Origin: Clostridiales bacterium
Lineage (GTDB): Bacteria > Bacillota > Clostridia > Saccharofermentanales > Saccharofermentanaceae
DNA length: 64,000 nt
Direction: 5' to 3'
NCBI GenBank assembly: GCA_017615755.1
Contig: JAFZZM010000001.1
Location: 62,001-126,000, forward strand
Shown here in pieces: positions 43,022-51,982 of this stretch. The notes under the pieces were generated by a model, which was given only the letters and a program-made list of their open reading frames with translations, was not told where the DNA came from and did no database searches. The position numbers were made by a program, and so were the translations under genes. The stretch's first letter is position 1. Each line of letters opens with the position of its first letter.

Positions 43022-45964
43022 TTACCTGCTCCACGTCTCCGTTGGTCCGAGGTAGGAATCAAGCGGTGCATGCCCTTCCTTGAAAAGCACTAGTTTCGTG
43101 AGTACGAAGTTCGGGCTGATCGCTGAAATGTCGATCGTGTTGGCGCCTTCCACAAGATCCAGTACGACTTCGGTCGTGCGCAGATTGTTAAGCACACCGG
43201 CACTCCAGATATCGTTTCCGTCGCCGACAGCAAATCCATCTTTGATCGTGTTGATCTTCTTTCTCTTGCCACCATTGACGGCCACGCCGCAGTAAAGCTC
43301 CGGGATCCGGCTCGGCGGATTTCCGGGGTTCGTCATCAGACGGAGCGTGTAGCGTCCCGCCTTCGGTACAACGACAGAATAGCTCAGGACAGGTGCATCC
43401 TTCGGTCCGGCAAATACCCGATCCTGCGGGTAGGCTTTCATGCCTGAAAGTCCGCGGTTATAGTCCGGGATCTCCATGAATTCTCCCTTTGCACCCTCGG
43501 TCTTTACGCTATAGTGGGATGCCTCGATCGAGATGTATCCGATCGTCTCAAAGCCGGTCCAGACAAATGTATTCAGAAGCTTCGTCTTTGCTTTCGCACC
43601 AAGCTCCGCTTCAATCTGAACAGGTACGCGGATGCTGACAAATCCGTCTCCGCTCCGCACGACGATCTTCGCCTCGCCGCTGTTCTTCGCATTCTTCTTC
43701 GGAAGCTTCGTACGATCCAGTTTTACGATCAGTTTTTTCAATTCAAAAGCACTTGCTTTGCCTTTGCTTTCGGATACCGTCAGATACGGTGCATCGCACT
43801 CTACGGTAAAGGCGACGCTCTTGGCGCAGGCGGTGGACAACTCGATTGCCGCGCTCTCATTACGCGGATCCAGGAACGCCGGCAGGACAAGTTCTTTTCG
43901 CGTCCAGAAACCGCCCTCGGAGTACTGCTCTGTGCCCGGGATCGACACGATCAGGCGCTCTTTATTGGCCGCATCAAAAGTATGGATCACCGGATACTGG
44001 CATCCTTCCTCGCACCAGTTCTTGAAACCGATGTGCTCGGAAAGGCCCATGCCGTACCACATACCGCCGTGGATCTTATGGAGTTCCGCGACAAGCTCGC
44101 GGTCTTTTTCGATGCAGGCATCGATCTCATCGGCGAGCCCGAGCGCATAAGTGCTGGCACGCTTCGCATAGCCGTGGTTCAACGTGGTCAGGAGCCACAT
44201 CTTCTGCACATTGAGATTTGCCATGAGAGGCAGATAAACGATCTCGTAGAAGCGGTACGCCGCATTGCCGGAAAGATTGCCGTACAGTTTTGCTGCGTCC
44301 TTCATGAGGGTATCGATCGCCGTGAGGGTCTTCTCTGTTTCGCCATATGCAAATGGTGCGTAGACCGTGTCATTCATGGCCTCGGTGCGGCGCGCATGCG
44401 TGATGCGTGTGTAGCCCAGAAGCAGTTCCGCCGTCTTTCTTCTCTGCGCGGAGGTAAGCGTCTCGCCGAAGTGCTTCTGCACAAAGCACTTGGTATACTC
44501 GTGCGCCGAGTTCTTGTTGGATGTGCCCCAGCGATCGAAGTCGTATGCCAGGTCGAGGAAATAGGCGAGCGGATATTCGTTACTGAAAATGTCACCGACG
44601 TTGACGATCCAGAGATCGCGAATACCGAAGTCATACGCCATGGTCATCTGCTCCCACACCTTCGACAGGTGGGTCGTATTGAACCATTCAAAAGAGATCG
44701 GGAATCCGTGGTAATCGAAGTGGTAGTACATACCGTATCCGCCCTTGTGGCCGCGCATCTCCGGTGTCGGCACCGTGCGGAGGTTACCGTAGTTATCATC
44801 GCAGAGCATCAAGGTCACGCCCTCGAGTTCCGGATCGCCCATGAGTCCCGGGGTCTTCTCGTCACCATAGAAATACGGCTCTACTTCCTTGTACAGCGCC
44901 AGCATTCTCGGCACTTCGTCGAGGTCGTTATTCACGTACTTTTTGATCAGCTTGTTCTGAGTCTTCAAAACCTTGCGCAGAAGATCGATGTTGTCCTTCA
45001 GCGTCGCATCTTTGCCCATGATCGCCGTGTCCGCTTCGCCGCGCATACCCACGGTGATGACGTTTTCGAACTTGCCGCTGCGCTTCAGGCCGTCCTCCCA
45101 GAACTTCGTGATACCCTTCTCATTCGTAAGGAAATTCCACGCATCGCCATAGATGGACTTCGGGCCACGCAGGTAGCGGTACTCCTCACCCTGTCTCAGG
45201 CAAGGCTCGTGGTGGGACATGCCCATGACCACGCCCAGCTCGTCCGCCAGTTCCGCATTCTCCAGTCCCGGGCCATCGTTCGGGAAGATCGCTGACCACA
45301 TCGCCGGCCACATATAGTTTCCTTTAAGACGCAAAAGCAGCTCGAATACGTGTTCATAGCACTTGGCATTGAACCCGCCGAACCGCTTGTTGCAGTAGTT
45401 GCCGAAAGCCGGCCACTCGTCGTTGATGAAGAATCCGCGGAAACGCACTGACGGTTCATGCGACGTGTATACATATTTTGCCGGGAAGGCATATTCATTT
45501 TTCTTCTGTGGCTGTACATCCAGCCAGTCGATAAACGGAGACACACCGAGCATCTCCGACAGGCGGAACAATCCGTAGATCACACCGCGCTTGTCCGAAC
45601 CTGCGATCAGAAGCGCCGTCGTTTCGTTGCCATGGAACACTTCTTTCGGGAAGTTTCCGATGATCTTATGCTGATATACTTCTCTTTTTCCGGTCACCTC
45701 GGAAAGATCTACAAGACCTGCTTTTTCAAGCTTTGTAAGTATGTTACATCCGCTCATGCTGACAAAAATCGGGTATTCGATACGGGCGGCCACAGCCTTA
45801 GTGAGCTTTACCGCATCAAAAGCATCCGGCGCGGTGCCGAAGACTGCTTTTATATCATTTCGTACCTTCTCGGTGATCTTTTTCACTCCACCCGGCACGC
45901 CCGCATCAAATACGAACGCAACTTTTCCGGCCTTAATACTCTTCGTCGATAACTCAAAACCCAT
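43022..45964 (-). CDS. GH115 family alpha-glucuronidase
   Basis: 980 residues from the ATG at 45964; it fits a leader of about 25 bases after the promoter at 45997-46026, although the RBS (GAAAG) is weak. GH115 enzymes remove 4-O-methyl-glucuronic acid side chains from xylan. Recognised features: an N-terminal domain (VFVSMSGCNILTKLEKAG-like region), SDKRGVIYGLFRLSEMLGVSPFIDW, then the (beta/alpha)8 domain with PSVRFRGFFINDEWPAFGNY, GNYMWPAMWSAIFP, GMSHHEPCLRQG, MLCDDNYGNLRT, GYGMYYHFDYHG and DLWIVNVGDI. A C-terminal beta-sandwich follows (FVWTGFETIGYISIEASHYS). No signal peptide is visible, so it may act on imported oligosaccharides. Confidence 0.93.
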   Translation of the reverse strand: MGFELSTKSIKAGKVAFVFDAGVPGGVKKITEKVRNDIKAVFGTAPDAFDAVKLTKAVAARIEYPIFVSMSGCNILTKLEKAGLVDLSEVTGKREVYQHKIIGNFPKEVFHGNETTALLIAGSDKRGVIYGLFRLSEMLGVSPFIDWLDVQPQKKNEYAFPAKYVYTSHEPSVRFRGFFINDEWPAFGNYCNKRFGGFNAKCYEHVFELLLRLKGNYMWPAMWSAIFPNDGPGLENAELADELGVVMGMSHHEPCLRQGEEYRYLRGPKSIYGDAWNFLTNEKGITKFWEDGLKRSGKFENVITVGMRGEADTAIMGKDATLKDNIDLLRKVLKTQNKLIKKYVNNDLDEVPRMLALYKEVEPYFYGDEKTPGLMGDPELEGVTLMLCDDNYGNLRTVPTPEMRGHKGGYGMYYHFDYHGFPISFEWFNTTHLSKVWEQMTMAYDFGIRDLWIVNVGDIFSNEYPLAYFLDLAYDFDRWGTSNKNSAHEYTKCFVQKHFGETLTSAQRRKTAELLLGYTRITHARRTEAMNDTVYAPFAYGETEKTLTAIDTLMKDAAKLYGNLSGNAAYRFYEIVYLPLMANLNVQKMWLLTTLNHGYAKRASTYALGLADEIDACIEKDRELVAELHKIHGGMWYGMGLSEHIGFKNWCEEGCQYPVIHTFDAANKERLIVSIPGTEQYSEGGFWTRKELVLPAFLDPRNESAAIELSTACAKSVAFTVECDAPYLTVSESKGKASAFELKKLIVKLDRTKLPKKNAKNSGEAKIVVRSGDGFVSIRVPVQIEAELGAKAKTKLLNTFVWTGFETIGYISIEASHYSVKTEGAKGEFMEIPDYNRGLSGMKAYPQDRVFAGPKDAPVLSYSVVVPKAGRYTLRLMTNPGNPPSRIPELYCGVAVNGGKRKKINTIKDGFAVGDGNDIWSAGVLNNLRTTEVVLDLVEGANTIDISAISPNFVLTKLVLFKEGHAPLDSYLGPTETWSR

Positions 45965-45996
45965 AAGAAATACCAGCTTTCTTTTACTTACATACA

Positions 45997-46026
45997 AGTA
46001 TACCACTTGTCGGATGTTATTGTCAT
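45997..46026 (-). promoter_or_regulatory. Promoter of the GH115 gene
   Basis: On the reverse strand ATGACA (46021-46026) and TATACT (45997-46002) are 18 bases apart, and TG-G precedes the -10 (extended -10). Start of transcription would fall about 25 bases before the ATG at 45964. Confidence 0.6.
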
Positions 46027-46050
46027 CTCTTTCCGGTAAAGGTTTTCCCG

Positions 46051-47223
46051 TTATTTAGAAGCCGCAGTCGGTGCCTCCGGCATCGGGTCCAGCGCCACCA
46101 ACTCTGAATAGAGCTTATTGATCTGCGCTTTCAGACGATTTGCCTCTTTTTCGTGATCGCTGATCTTCGCGCTGATGGAGTCCACTGTCTTCTCTTCCTT
46201 CATGATCTGCTCCTCATAACGCTTGATCGTCTTCAGTTTGCCCATGGTGTAGATCGCAAATCCAAGAACACCGATACCCGGAATCAGGATCAGAGACCAG
46301 AGTACTGCTGTATCGCTTTCGTGCTCTTTCTCCCACTTCTTGGAATTAGAAAGTCTAACAGATTCCGATTTCGAGAGGCTGGCGTCTTTGCGGGCTGAAT
46401 TCATCGCATCATAATATACGTAATTCTCCACCATACGGGACACTTCCTTGCTGGACATTCCTGACGTCGCGCCCACGATCACACTGATGTTAGGTGTATA
46501 TGTAAAAGACGTGATAGTATAGGACGAAGACTTCGTATTCGATTTGGAATACGGATTGTTGTTCAGTGTGCCGAACATCAGGGCAATCAGTGCACACCAG
46601 GCCAGATATATTAACACAACGGAAACCAGGACGGTCTGCGGATGTGTCTGCACTGTCTCTTCTCCGTCCCAGGGATCCTTCGTGGTAAAGTACTCGTCGT
46701 CCATTCGATCCTCATAACTGCGGATCTTCTCGTACTGCTTCCTGCGGTCGCCACGAGTCACGTTGGCCAGACGGATCTCCTCTTTGTAGGCCTTGCCCGT
46801 ATCGACGAGTTCTTTCATCTTGGAGAAATAACCCGTGTGTTCGGGAGATGCAGCCGCGATAGCTTCATCGATACTCTGCTCGACCGGAATATATTTCATT
46901 TCGCGATATGTGGCAGGCTGACGCAGGACCAGCGTAGTCTTGATCTTCGCCGACACCATGATCCTGCCGCGCAGAGCCTGGAAATTGTGGGGCTCCTTCT
47001 TCAGCATGAAATCATACGCGTCTTTGGCCGACAAAAACTCACCGGCACGAAGGGAGCGGGAGGCTCTGGCCAGTACGTCATCTTCGCGGAAGTATTCGTA
47101 GTCAAAAGAAACTCCGCAGAAGGGGCATTCGTACATCTGGCGTGCCTCATTGATGACCAGCTGGCCACCGCATGTCGGGCAAGTGTGCTTTTTCATTGTC
47201 TGATTCAGTTCTGTCATTTTCAT
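46051..47223 (-). CDS. Zinc-ribbon membrane protein, paralogue of 6917-7792
   Basis: 390 residues. The N-terminus has a zinc ribbon (CPTC near residues 15-18, CPFC about 17 residues later). A cytosolic region follows (FLSAKDAYDFMLKKEPHNFQALRGRIM, MKYIPVEQSIDEAIAA), then two membrane helices (VLVSVVLIYLAWCALIALMF; SLILIPGIGVLGFAIYT) and a coiled-coil C-terminus (KRYEEQIMKEEKTVDSIS, HEKEANRLKAQINKLYSEL). The plan is the same as the protein at 6917-7792, with a TPR-like repeat in the middle. The function is unknown. GGAG precedes the first ATG by 4 bases; a second ATG two codons on is also possible. Confidence 0.72.
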   Translation of the reverse strand: MKMTELNQTMKKHTCPTCGGQLVINEARQMYECPFCGVSFDYEYFREDDVLARASRSLRAGEFLSAKDAYDFMLKKEPHNFQALRGRIMVSAKIKTTLVLRQPATYREMKYIPVEQSIDEAIAAASPEHTGYFSKMKELVDTGKAYKEEIRLANVTRGDRRKQYEKIRSYEDRMDDEYFTTKDPWDGEETVQTHPQTVLVSVVLIYLAWCALIALMFGTLNNNPYSKSNTKSSSYTITSFTYTPNISVIVGATSGMSSKEVSRMVENYVYYDAMNSARKDASLSKSESVRLSNSKKWEKEHESDTAVLWSLILIPGIGVLGFAIYTMGKLKTIKRYEEQIMKEEKTVDSISAKISDHEKEANRLKAQINKLYSELVALDPMPEAPTAASK

Positions 47224-47397
47224 ACATCTCCTATCTGTAAATATACTAGTTTCCGGGCGCCTTTACAACAAGAGCGGCCCGTCTGTAATATCAGATCGTA
47301 TTTGCAGTTCCGCTTGCAATTAACGGCCCATCGGATCTGCTCTTCCTGTTCTTCTTTTTCTTTACCAAAAGCACTGACATTCTTCCTTCTTCCTGCG

Positions 47398-47406
47398 TGT
47401 TATAAT
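47398..47406 (+). promoter_or_regulatory. Extended -10 promoter of the two-component operon
   Basis: TGT-TATAAT (TATAAT at 47401-47406) has the TGn extension. It lies 50 bases before the response regulator ATG. An octamer AAAAGCAC (47367-47374) lies just upstream. Confidence 0.5.
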
Positions 47407-47455
47407 GAATGCAGATCTCAGCGTGGTGATCAGCCACGCGGATGCGGGGGACAGC

Positions 47456-48118
47456 ATGCCGGATATCATCATTTGCGAAGACAACCAGGAGATCGGAAAC
47501 CTTCTTTCCGACTTTCTGAAAAAGGAAAACTACACCGTCGCCATCGCGCCCACAGGAGAACGGGCGCTGGAGCTTTTTGAGAAGTACGGGGCAAAGCTTG
47601 TAGTTCTCGACATCATGCTCCCGGGCATCGACGGTTTTTCCGTGTGCAGCAAGATCCGCGAGACTTCCAATACGCACATCATCATCGCCAGCGCGCGCGG
47701 TGACAAAGAGAGCAAGCTTGAGGGGCTGTCGCTCGGCGCGGACGATTACGTCGAAAAGCCCTACGACATCGACATCCTGCTGGCCAAGATCCGCGGCATC
47801 TTCAAGCGCAAATACGCCATCGAAGAAGTCGTGGACGGGAACCTCCGTCTCAACACCGTCAACCGGACACTTACCGTGGACGGGCGTGCCGTGGATGTGA
47901 CGGAAAAAGAATTCGCGCTGCTTCTTCTTCTCATCGAAAACAAGAACACCACTCTTCGCAAAGAGTATCTTTTCAATACCATCTGGGGCGCCGACAGCGA
48001 CTCGGAGATCCAGACGCTGACCGTACACATCAAGTGGCTCCGCGAGAAGATCGAGAAGGACCCGAAAAAGCCGCTTCACATCATCACGGTGTGGGGCACG
48101 GGGTACCGGTATGAGTAA
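47456..48118 (+). CDS. OmpR/PhoB family response regulator
   Basis: 220 residues from the ATG at 47456, with GGGGGA five bases upstream. Receiver domain: acidic pair E8/D9 (IICEDNQEIG), phospho-acceptor D52 in VVLDIMLPGIDG, and K101 in VEKPYDID. The C-terminal winged-helix domain is typical: LRLNTVNRTLTVDGRAVDVT, EKEFALLLLLIENKNTTL, and TLTVHIKWLREKIEKDP ending in VWGTGYRYE. The stop overlaps the kinase start by 8 bases, so the pair is translationally coupled. Confidence 0.95.
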   Translation: MPDIIICEDNQEIGNLLSDFLKKENYTVAIAPTGERALELFEKYGAKLVVLDIMLPGIDGFSVCSKIRETSNTHIIIASARGDKESKLEGLSLGADDYVEKPYDIDILLAKIRGIFKRKYAIEEVVDGNLRLNTVNRTLTVDGRAVDVTEKEFALLLLLIENKNTTLRKEYLFNTIWGADSDSEIQTLTVHIKWLREKIEKDPKKPLHIITVWGTGYRYE

Positions 48119-49331
48119 GTTCCGTAAAATCTTCATCCTGATCCTTATCCTGGAGCTCGTGCTCGTGGGGGTCTGCAATTACATCATGCTGGGCAGTCTT
48201 CGTGAAGATGCCGGCAAGCAGTACCGTGTGGATATTTCCCGTGCCGCGACAGAAATGGAAAACGGTGTTTCTCCTGACGCGATCGTGAGTAAGTATGACT
48301 CGATCACACGCGTCGTGCCTTTTGACCCGGCAGAGGTTTTTAATTCCGATTACAACGTAAAAGATGTCGGCGGCACGCTGTACCGTTTCGATTACAAAGT
48401 CCGTGCGGACATTCGCCCTCTCGTTCTCATGAACATCGCTCTGGCGATCTTCGTGATCATCACCTTTGCGGTGCTCCTTTACATCAGCCGCAAGATCATT
48501 CGTCCTTTCAACAAGATGACCAACCTCTCCGTTGAACTGGCGCGTGGTAATCTTTCCGCGCCGGTCAAGGAAGAAAAGAACAAGTTCTTCGGCAAATTCC
48601 TCTGGGGCATCAACATGCTCCGCGACAATCTCGAATCCAACAAGGAGCGCGAGCTGGCGCTGCAGAAAGACAAGAAGACATTGATCCTTTCTTTGTCCCA
48701 CGACATCAAGACGCCTCTTTCGGCCATCAAGCTCTATGCCCGTGCGCTGGATGAGGATCTTTACGATACCGAGGAGAAGCGGCGCGAGGCGATCGCCGGT
48801 ATCTCCCACAATGCATCGGAGATCGAGAAGTATGTTTCGGATATCGTAACTGCATCGAAGGAAGATTTCCTGAATCTGGAAGTAGTGATCAGCGAGTTCT
48901 ACATGGACGAAGTCATGAAGCGCATCAACGTTCTGTACAGCGAGAAGTTCTCGTCCCAGCGCACTGCTTTTTCCATCGAAGATCACTCGGATGCCGTGCT
49001 TTCCGGAGACAGCGCACGCCTGGAAGAGGTGCTGCAGAACATACTGGAAAATGCAATCAAATACGGCGATGGGCGGGAGGTTTCAATCTCGTTTTCCGAT
49101 GAGGAAGATTGCCGCCTGATCACCGTGACCAACAGCGGATGCTCCCTCAGCGAAGATGAGATCCCGCATCTGTTCGAGTCCTTTTACCGCGGAAGCAATG
49201 CAGATAAAGTCAATGGTTCCGGCCTCGGTCTTTACATCGCGAGAAGCCTCATGCGCATGATGAACGGCGATATTTTTGCCAAGATCGAAAACGGAAACTT
49301 CGCCATGACAGTTGTTGTGAAAAAAGCGTAA
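48111..49331 (+). CDS. Sensor histidine kinase, partner of the OmpR regulator
   Basis: 406 residues. The first membrane helix is residues about 7-27, the second about 103-124 (LVLMNIALAIFVIITFAVLL), enclosing a ~75-residue extracytoplasmic sensor. A HAMP-like linker (IRPFNKMTNLSVELARGNL) leads to the dimerisation/H-box LILSLSHDIKTPLSAIKLYA with H197. The ATPase has N box NILENAIKYGDG, G1-like SFSDEEDCRLITVTNSG, FYRGSNADKVNGSGLGLYI. Downstream genes are on the other strand, so the target operon is not adjacent; the ABC transporter at 52643-55800 is one possibility, as BceRS-type pairs often regulate exporters. Confidence 0.94.
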   Translation: MSKFRKIFILILILELVLVGVCNYIMLGSLREDAGKQYRVDISRAATEMENGVSPDAIVSKYDSITRVVPFDPAEVFNSDYNVKDVGGTLYRFDYKVRADIRPLVLMNIALAIFVIITFAVLLYISRKIIRPFNKMTNLSVELARGNLSAPVKEEKNKFFGKFLWGINMLRDNLESNKERELALQKDKKTLILSLSHDIKTPLSAIKLYARALDEDLYDTEEKRREAIAGISHNASEIEKYVSDIVTASKEDFLNLEVVISEFYMDEVMKRINVLYSEKFSSQRTAFSIEDHSDAVLSGDSARLEEVLQNILENAIKYGDGREVSISFSDEEDCRLITVTNSGCSLSEDEIPHLFESFYRGSNADKVNGSGLGLYIARSLMRMMNGDIFAKIENGNFAMTVVVKKA

Positions 49332-49337
49332 TCATCG

Positions 49338-49362
49338 CGGGCCCATAATTATCCCGGGCCCG
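49338..49362 (+). terminator. Hairpin after the histidine kinase gene
   Basis: CGGGCCC (49338-49344) pairs with GGGCCCG (49356-49362) across an 11-base loop, 6 bases past the stop. The T-content after it is low (AAGTCTTCC), so termination may be incomplete. Confidence 0.45.
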
Positions 49363-49399
49363 AAGTCTTCCTCAACAATTCATTTCAGGAATCATCAGA

Positions 49400-49474
49400 A
49401 GACAAAAGAACACCGGAGATCTTGCCGTCACGTCTGGGTGTTGGTATTGCGCGGCTCGATTCTCCGGTGGTTCT
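49400..49474 (-). terminator. Long hairpin terminator of the DUF4349 lipoprotein gene
   Basis: AGAAC-ACCGGAGA (49407-49419) pairs with TCTCCGGT-GTTCT (49461-49474). On the reverse strand the stem runs into TTCTTTTGTC. The loop is ~40 bases and could fold further. It lies 150 bases past the stop at 49624. Confidence 0.6.
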
Positions 49475-49623
49475 CATGCATCCAAAGAAGTCTTCAGTTC
49501 TTTTCCGTAACTTTTTCTGTTCTGTTTATTCGCCAGAGGAGGGGTAAACTTCTTTGGAATCGTCTTCCTCTTTTGGAAGCGGCATCCTATAAGTCAGGGA
49601 ACGTCTTCCCTGCGGAAAGTTGC

Positions 49624-50982
49624 TTATTTCTCGGCGTCATCCTTTTTGTCGTCTTTGTTCTCGTCAGCTTTGGTTTCGGCATCTGCCTTCTTCTCTTCGG
49701 AAGCAGCGTTGATCTTGTCGTCGGTTTCTACCTTGGCAGCATTAGCGGCACGGACCTGTGCTTTTATCGAAGTCTGGGGCGCGGATGCTCTCGGAGCTGA
49801 AGGCTGGGTCTCTGTCTTGGCAGCGGGTGCCTGGTTGTTTCCATACTTCGCGGCAAGATATGCTTCCTGTCTCTGCTTGAGCTCTTCTGCCTGCTTGGCT
49901 GTCTTCTTCTTATGCTTTTTCACCACGTGGCGGAGAATGAAGAATACGATCAGGCCGATGATCAACAGGATCGAGAGTACCCACCAGTTAGCGATGAAGA
50001 ACATCAGGATGCTTTCGAGGAAACAGAGGAATTCGTTCCAGGAATCTTTCGCGGCTGCGGATACACGCATGGAGAATGTCTCCTCTTCCGGCTCAGTTTC
50101 TTCCTGCTGCTGTTGCTGCTCGTCAAGTTCTTTTTGCGTAACTTTATGGATCGTCAGCGTGATGTAGGAGTATGCCACGTCGCTCTCGAGCATGCTCATC
50201 TCAGTCTTGAGGTCGGAGATCGTCAGCGCCATTCTGCGGAGTTCGCTCTGGATCTGAAGGGCGATCTTCTCGTCCTTGGTTTCTTCGTACTGCTTGAGAT
50301 AACGGTCGTATTCAGCTTCGTAGATCTGCAGTTCATTTTTCAGTGTGCCGTAGCGGGTGGCCACATTGTCTACGCTCGAATTCTTGGAGCGAAGGATGCC
50401 GATGCCCTCGGCCGAGGAAACGAATGATTCGTAGTACTCGGAAGGGATGCGGATCGTGGCGGTGTAGTAGTAATCCTTGTCCTTTTCGTCGATCACATAA
50501 CGGCCGCTCGATCTGCTTCCGTCAGTCTGGTTTTCTCTTTCAACAAAACCGTGATACTCAGCGATCTTCGTCTTCAGGAGCGAAACGGACTGCTCAAAGT
50601 CTGTGGTGTCGAGGGAAATGCTGCAACGGAAGACCAGCATCTCTTTTGAGATATCCACTTTCTTGTCAGCATTTGCAGTAGATGTGCTGCCATTGCCGGA
50701 ATCGCTTTGATAATCAGAATAATCCTCCGGAGCCTCTGCATCGCTTCTTTCTGCAGCGGCTGTGGTCTCGTATGCCCAGTCAATGTCTTCGTATGACGCC
50801 TGGGTCTCTTCCGCATAGTAATAGGAATCGCCGACTGCCGCATTCAGTGTCGCGGATTTTGCCGCCGCGGCGGAACCGGAATTTGATCTTGTTGTTGAAT
50901 CCGCTGCTTTTGAAGAACAGCCCGCCAACATCGCGGTAACCATAAAGGCGGCCATAACACATGATATCAATCTCTTTTTCAT
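49624..50982 (-). CDS. DUF4349 domain lipoprotein
   Basis: 452 residues. Lipobox LAGC with lipidation Cys at residue 22 is preceded by a hydrophobic signal. A Ser/Ala/Asp-rich tether leads to the DUF4349 domain (residues about 110-360): ISKEMLVFRCSISLDTTDFE, YHGFVERENQTDGS, YTATIRIPSEYYESFV, the coiled-coil EAEYDRYLKQYEETKDEKIA and SDVAYSYITLTIHKV. Near the end of the domain lies a membrane helix (ILMFFIANWWVLSILLIIGLIVFF), then a long Lys/Ala-rich cytoplasmic tail. The function of DUF4349 is unknown. It lies between the two-component system and the PD-(D/E)XK-like gene. Confidence 0.86.
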   Translation of the reverse strand: MKKRLISCVMAAFMVTAMLAGCSSKAADSTTRSNSGSAAAAKSATLNAAVGDSYYYAEETQASYEDIDWAYETTAAAERSDAEAPEDYSDYQSDSGNGSTSTANADKKVDISKEMLVFRCSISLDTTDFEQSVSLLKTKIAEYHGFVERENQTDGSRSSGRYVIDEKDKDYYYTATIRIPSEYYESFVSSAEGIGILRSKNSSVDNVATRYGTLKNELQIYEAEYDRYLKQYEETKDEKIALQIQSELRRMALTISDLKTEMSMLESDVAYSYITLTIHKVTQKELDEQQQQQEETEPEEETFSMRVSAAAKDSWNEFLCFLESILMFFIANWWVLSILLIIGLIVFFILRHVVKKHKKKTAKQAEELKQRQEAYLAAKYGNNQAPAAKTETQPSAPRASAPQTSIKAQVRAANAAKVETDDKINAASEEKKADAETKADENKDDKKDDAEK

Positions 50983-51184
50983 ATTAATCCTCCTAGATCT
51001 CGATCCTGCCGCCTTGTCGCGCGCCTTCGAATATGTTTTTCGTGGCAGGTCGAATGTCTCATCTGACTATTAGACGACTGAGGTATAGAAAACGTTGCAG
51101 ATTTTTCCGAAAATTCTGAAAAAATTTTTTCGAGAGAGTTTTTGCGCGCGACAATGGGCGGCTTCGCGAAGCGTCTTTTTCTAT

Positions 51185-51982
51185 CTACAAGAACAGTTCT
51201 TCCATCATTTTTCTTATCTCGATCATGTTAAGAACAGCGCCGTCTCCTTCAAATGTCGTGATAAGATTTTTCCCGGTATAGATGCCGTTGCGGCGGTATT
51301 CATCGATCTTGATCAGGGTCTTCCTTCTGTAATCTGCATCATCCATATACCCGAAATGCTCATGATATACGACTCTTTTTCTTTTCTTATCCCAGATCGT
51401 AAAATCCGGCGCAACGGTCTTTCCGTCATCCAAGAGAAGTACCTGTTCGTATCGGTATGGAATGCCAAGATCGAGATATTGATCCGCAAACAAGACTTCC
51501 GATTTCGAACGTACCATATCACCTTTTCTTGTCAGGTAGATCTTCTTTTCGGGCATGTAGTCACTCTGCTTGAATTGTTGCTGTTCCCAGAGCGTCGCAA
51601 GAATATCCTCTGGAAGCAGGATCGGACTCACTAAGGCCTGCCGGGCATTGCACATCCTGGCGTAGATCTTCTCCGGGCAGGCCTTCTCCAGTTCCCGCAA
51701 ATAACGCTCCACGAGCTTGAGCTCGCGTGTGGCGCAGCGAAGGAAATTGGCGGCGTAATCTTTCGTGGCGAGTGCTTTTGCCAAAGAAAGATTTTGCTTG
51801 GGGATGTATATCCTGTGGAGATTACCGTCTTTGGGGAGAGCCTGATAATACTCGTACTTTCGCGCCTGATAGGATATCTTCAAATGCCCGTCCGGACTGT
51901 CATGCGCTTGATGCCTCGCAAGCTCAATCGCCTTCTTCAATTGAGTCCTTCTCGCCGTTAACTCTTCGATCAATGTTTGCAT
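51185..51982 (-). CDS. Orphan PD-(D/E)XK nuclease-like protein
   Basis: 265 residues. The N-terminal half is a coiled coil (IEELTARRTQLKKAIELARH, LERYLRELEKAC). The C-terminal part has the strand order of the restriction-endonuclease-like fold: RSKSEVLFADQYLDLGIPY (E162), a second strand with TVAPDFTIWD (D193), and the third strand VVYHEHFG (E208), where His209 stands in the usual Lys position. Such orphan nuclease-like proteins are common in Clostridia genomes, with no proven role. No restriction or repair partner gene lies next to it. Confidence 0.65.
   Translation of the reverse strand: MQTLIEELTARRTQLKKAIELARHQAHDSPDGHLKISYQARKYEYYQALPKDGNLHRIYIPKQNLSLAKALATKDYAANFLRCATRELKLVERYLRELEKACPEKIYARMCNARQALVSPILLPEDILATLWEQQQFKQSDYMPEKKIYLTRKGDMVRSKSEVLFADQYLDLGIPYRYEQVLLLDDGKTVAPDFTIWDKKRKRVVYHEHFGYMDDADYRRKTLIKIDEYRRNGIYTGKNLITTFEGDGAVLNMIEIRKMMEELFL

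Noticed and set aside
43514..45295. 593-codon open frame antisense to the GH115 gene
   Set aside because: It lies wholly inside a confidently identified GH115 gene on the other strand and its translation is Arg/Val/His-rich with no domain; a coding-strand shadow.
47371..47406. CTGACA as -35 for the two-component promoter
   Set aside because: The spacer to TATAAT would be more than 20 bases; an extended -10 explains the promoter better.
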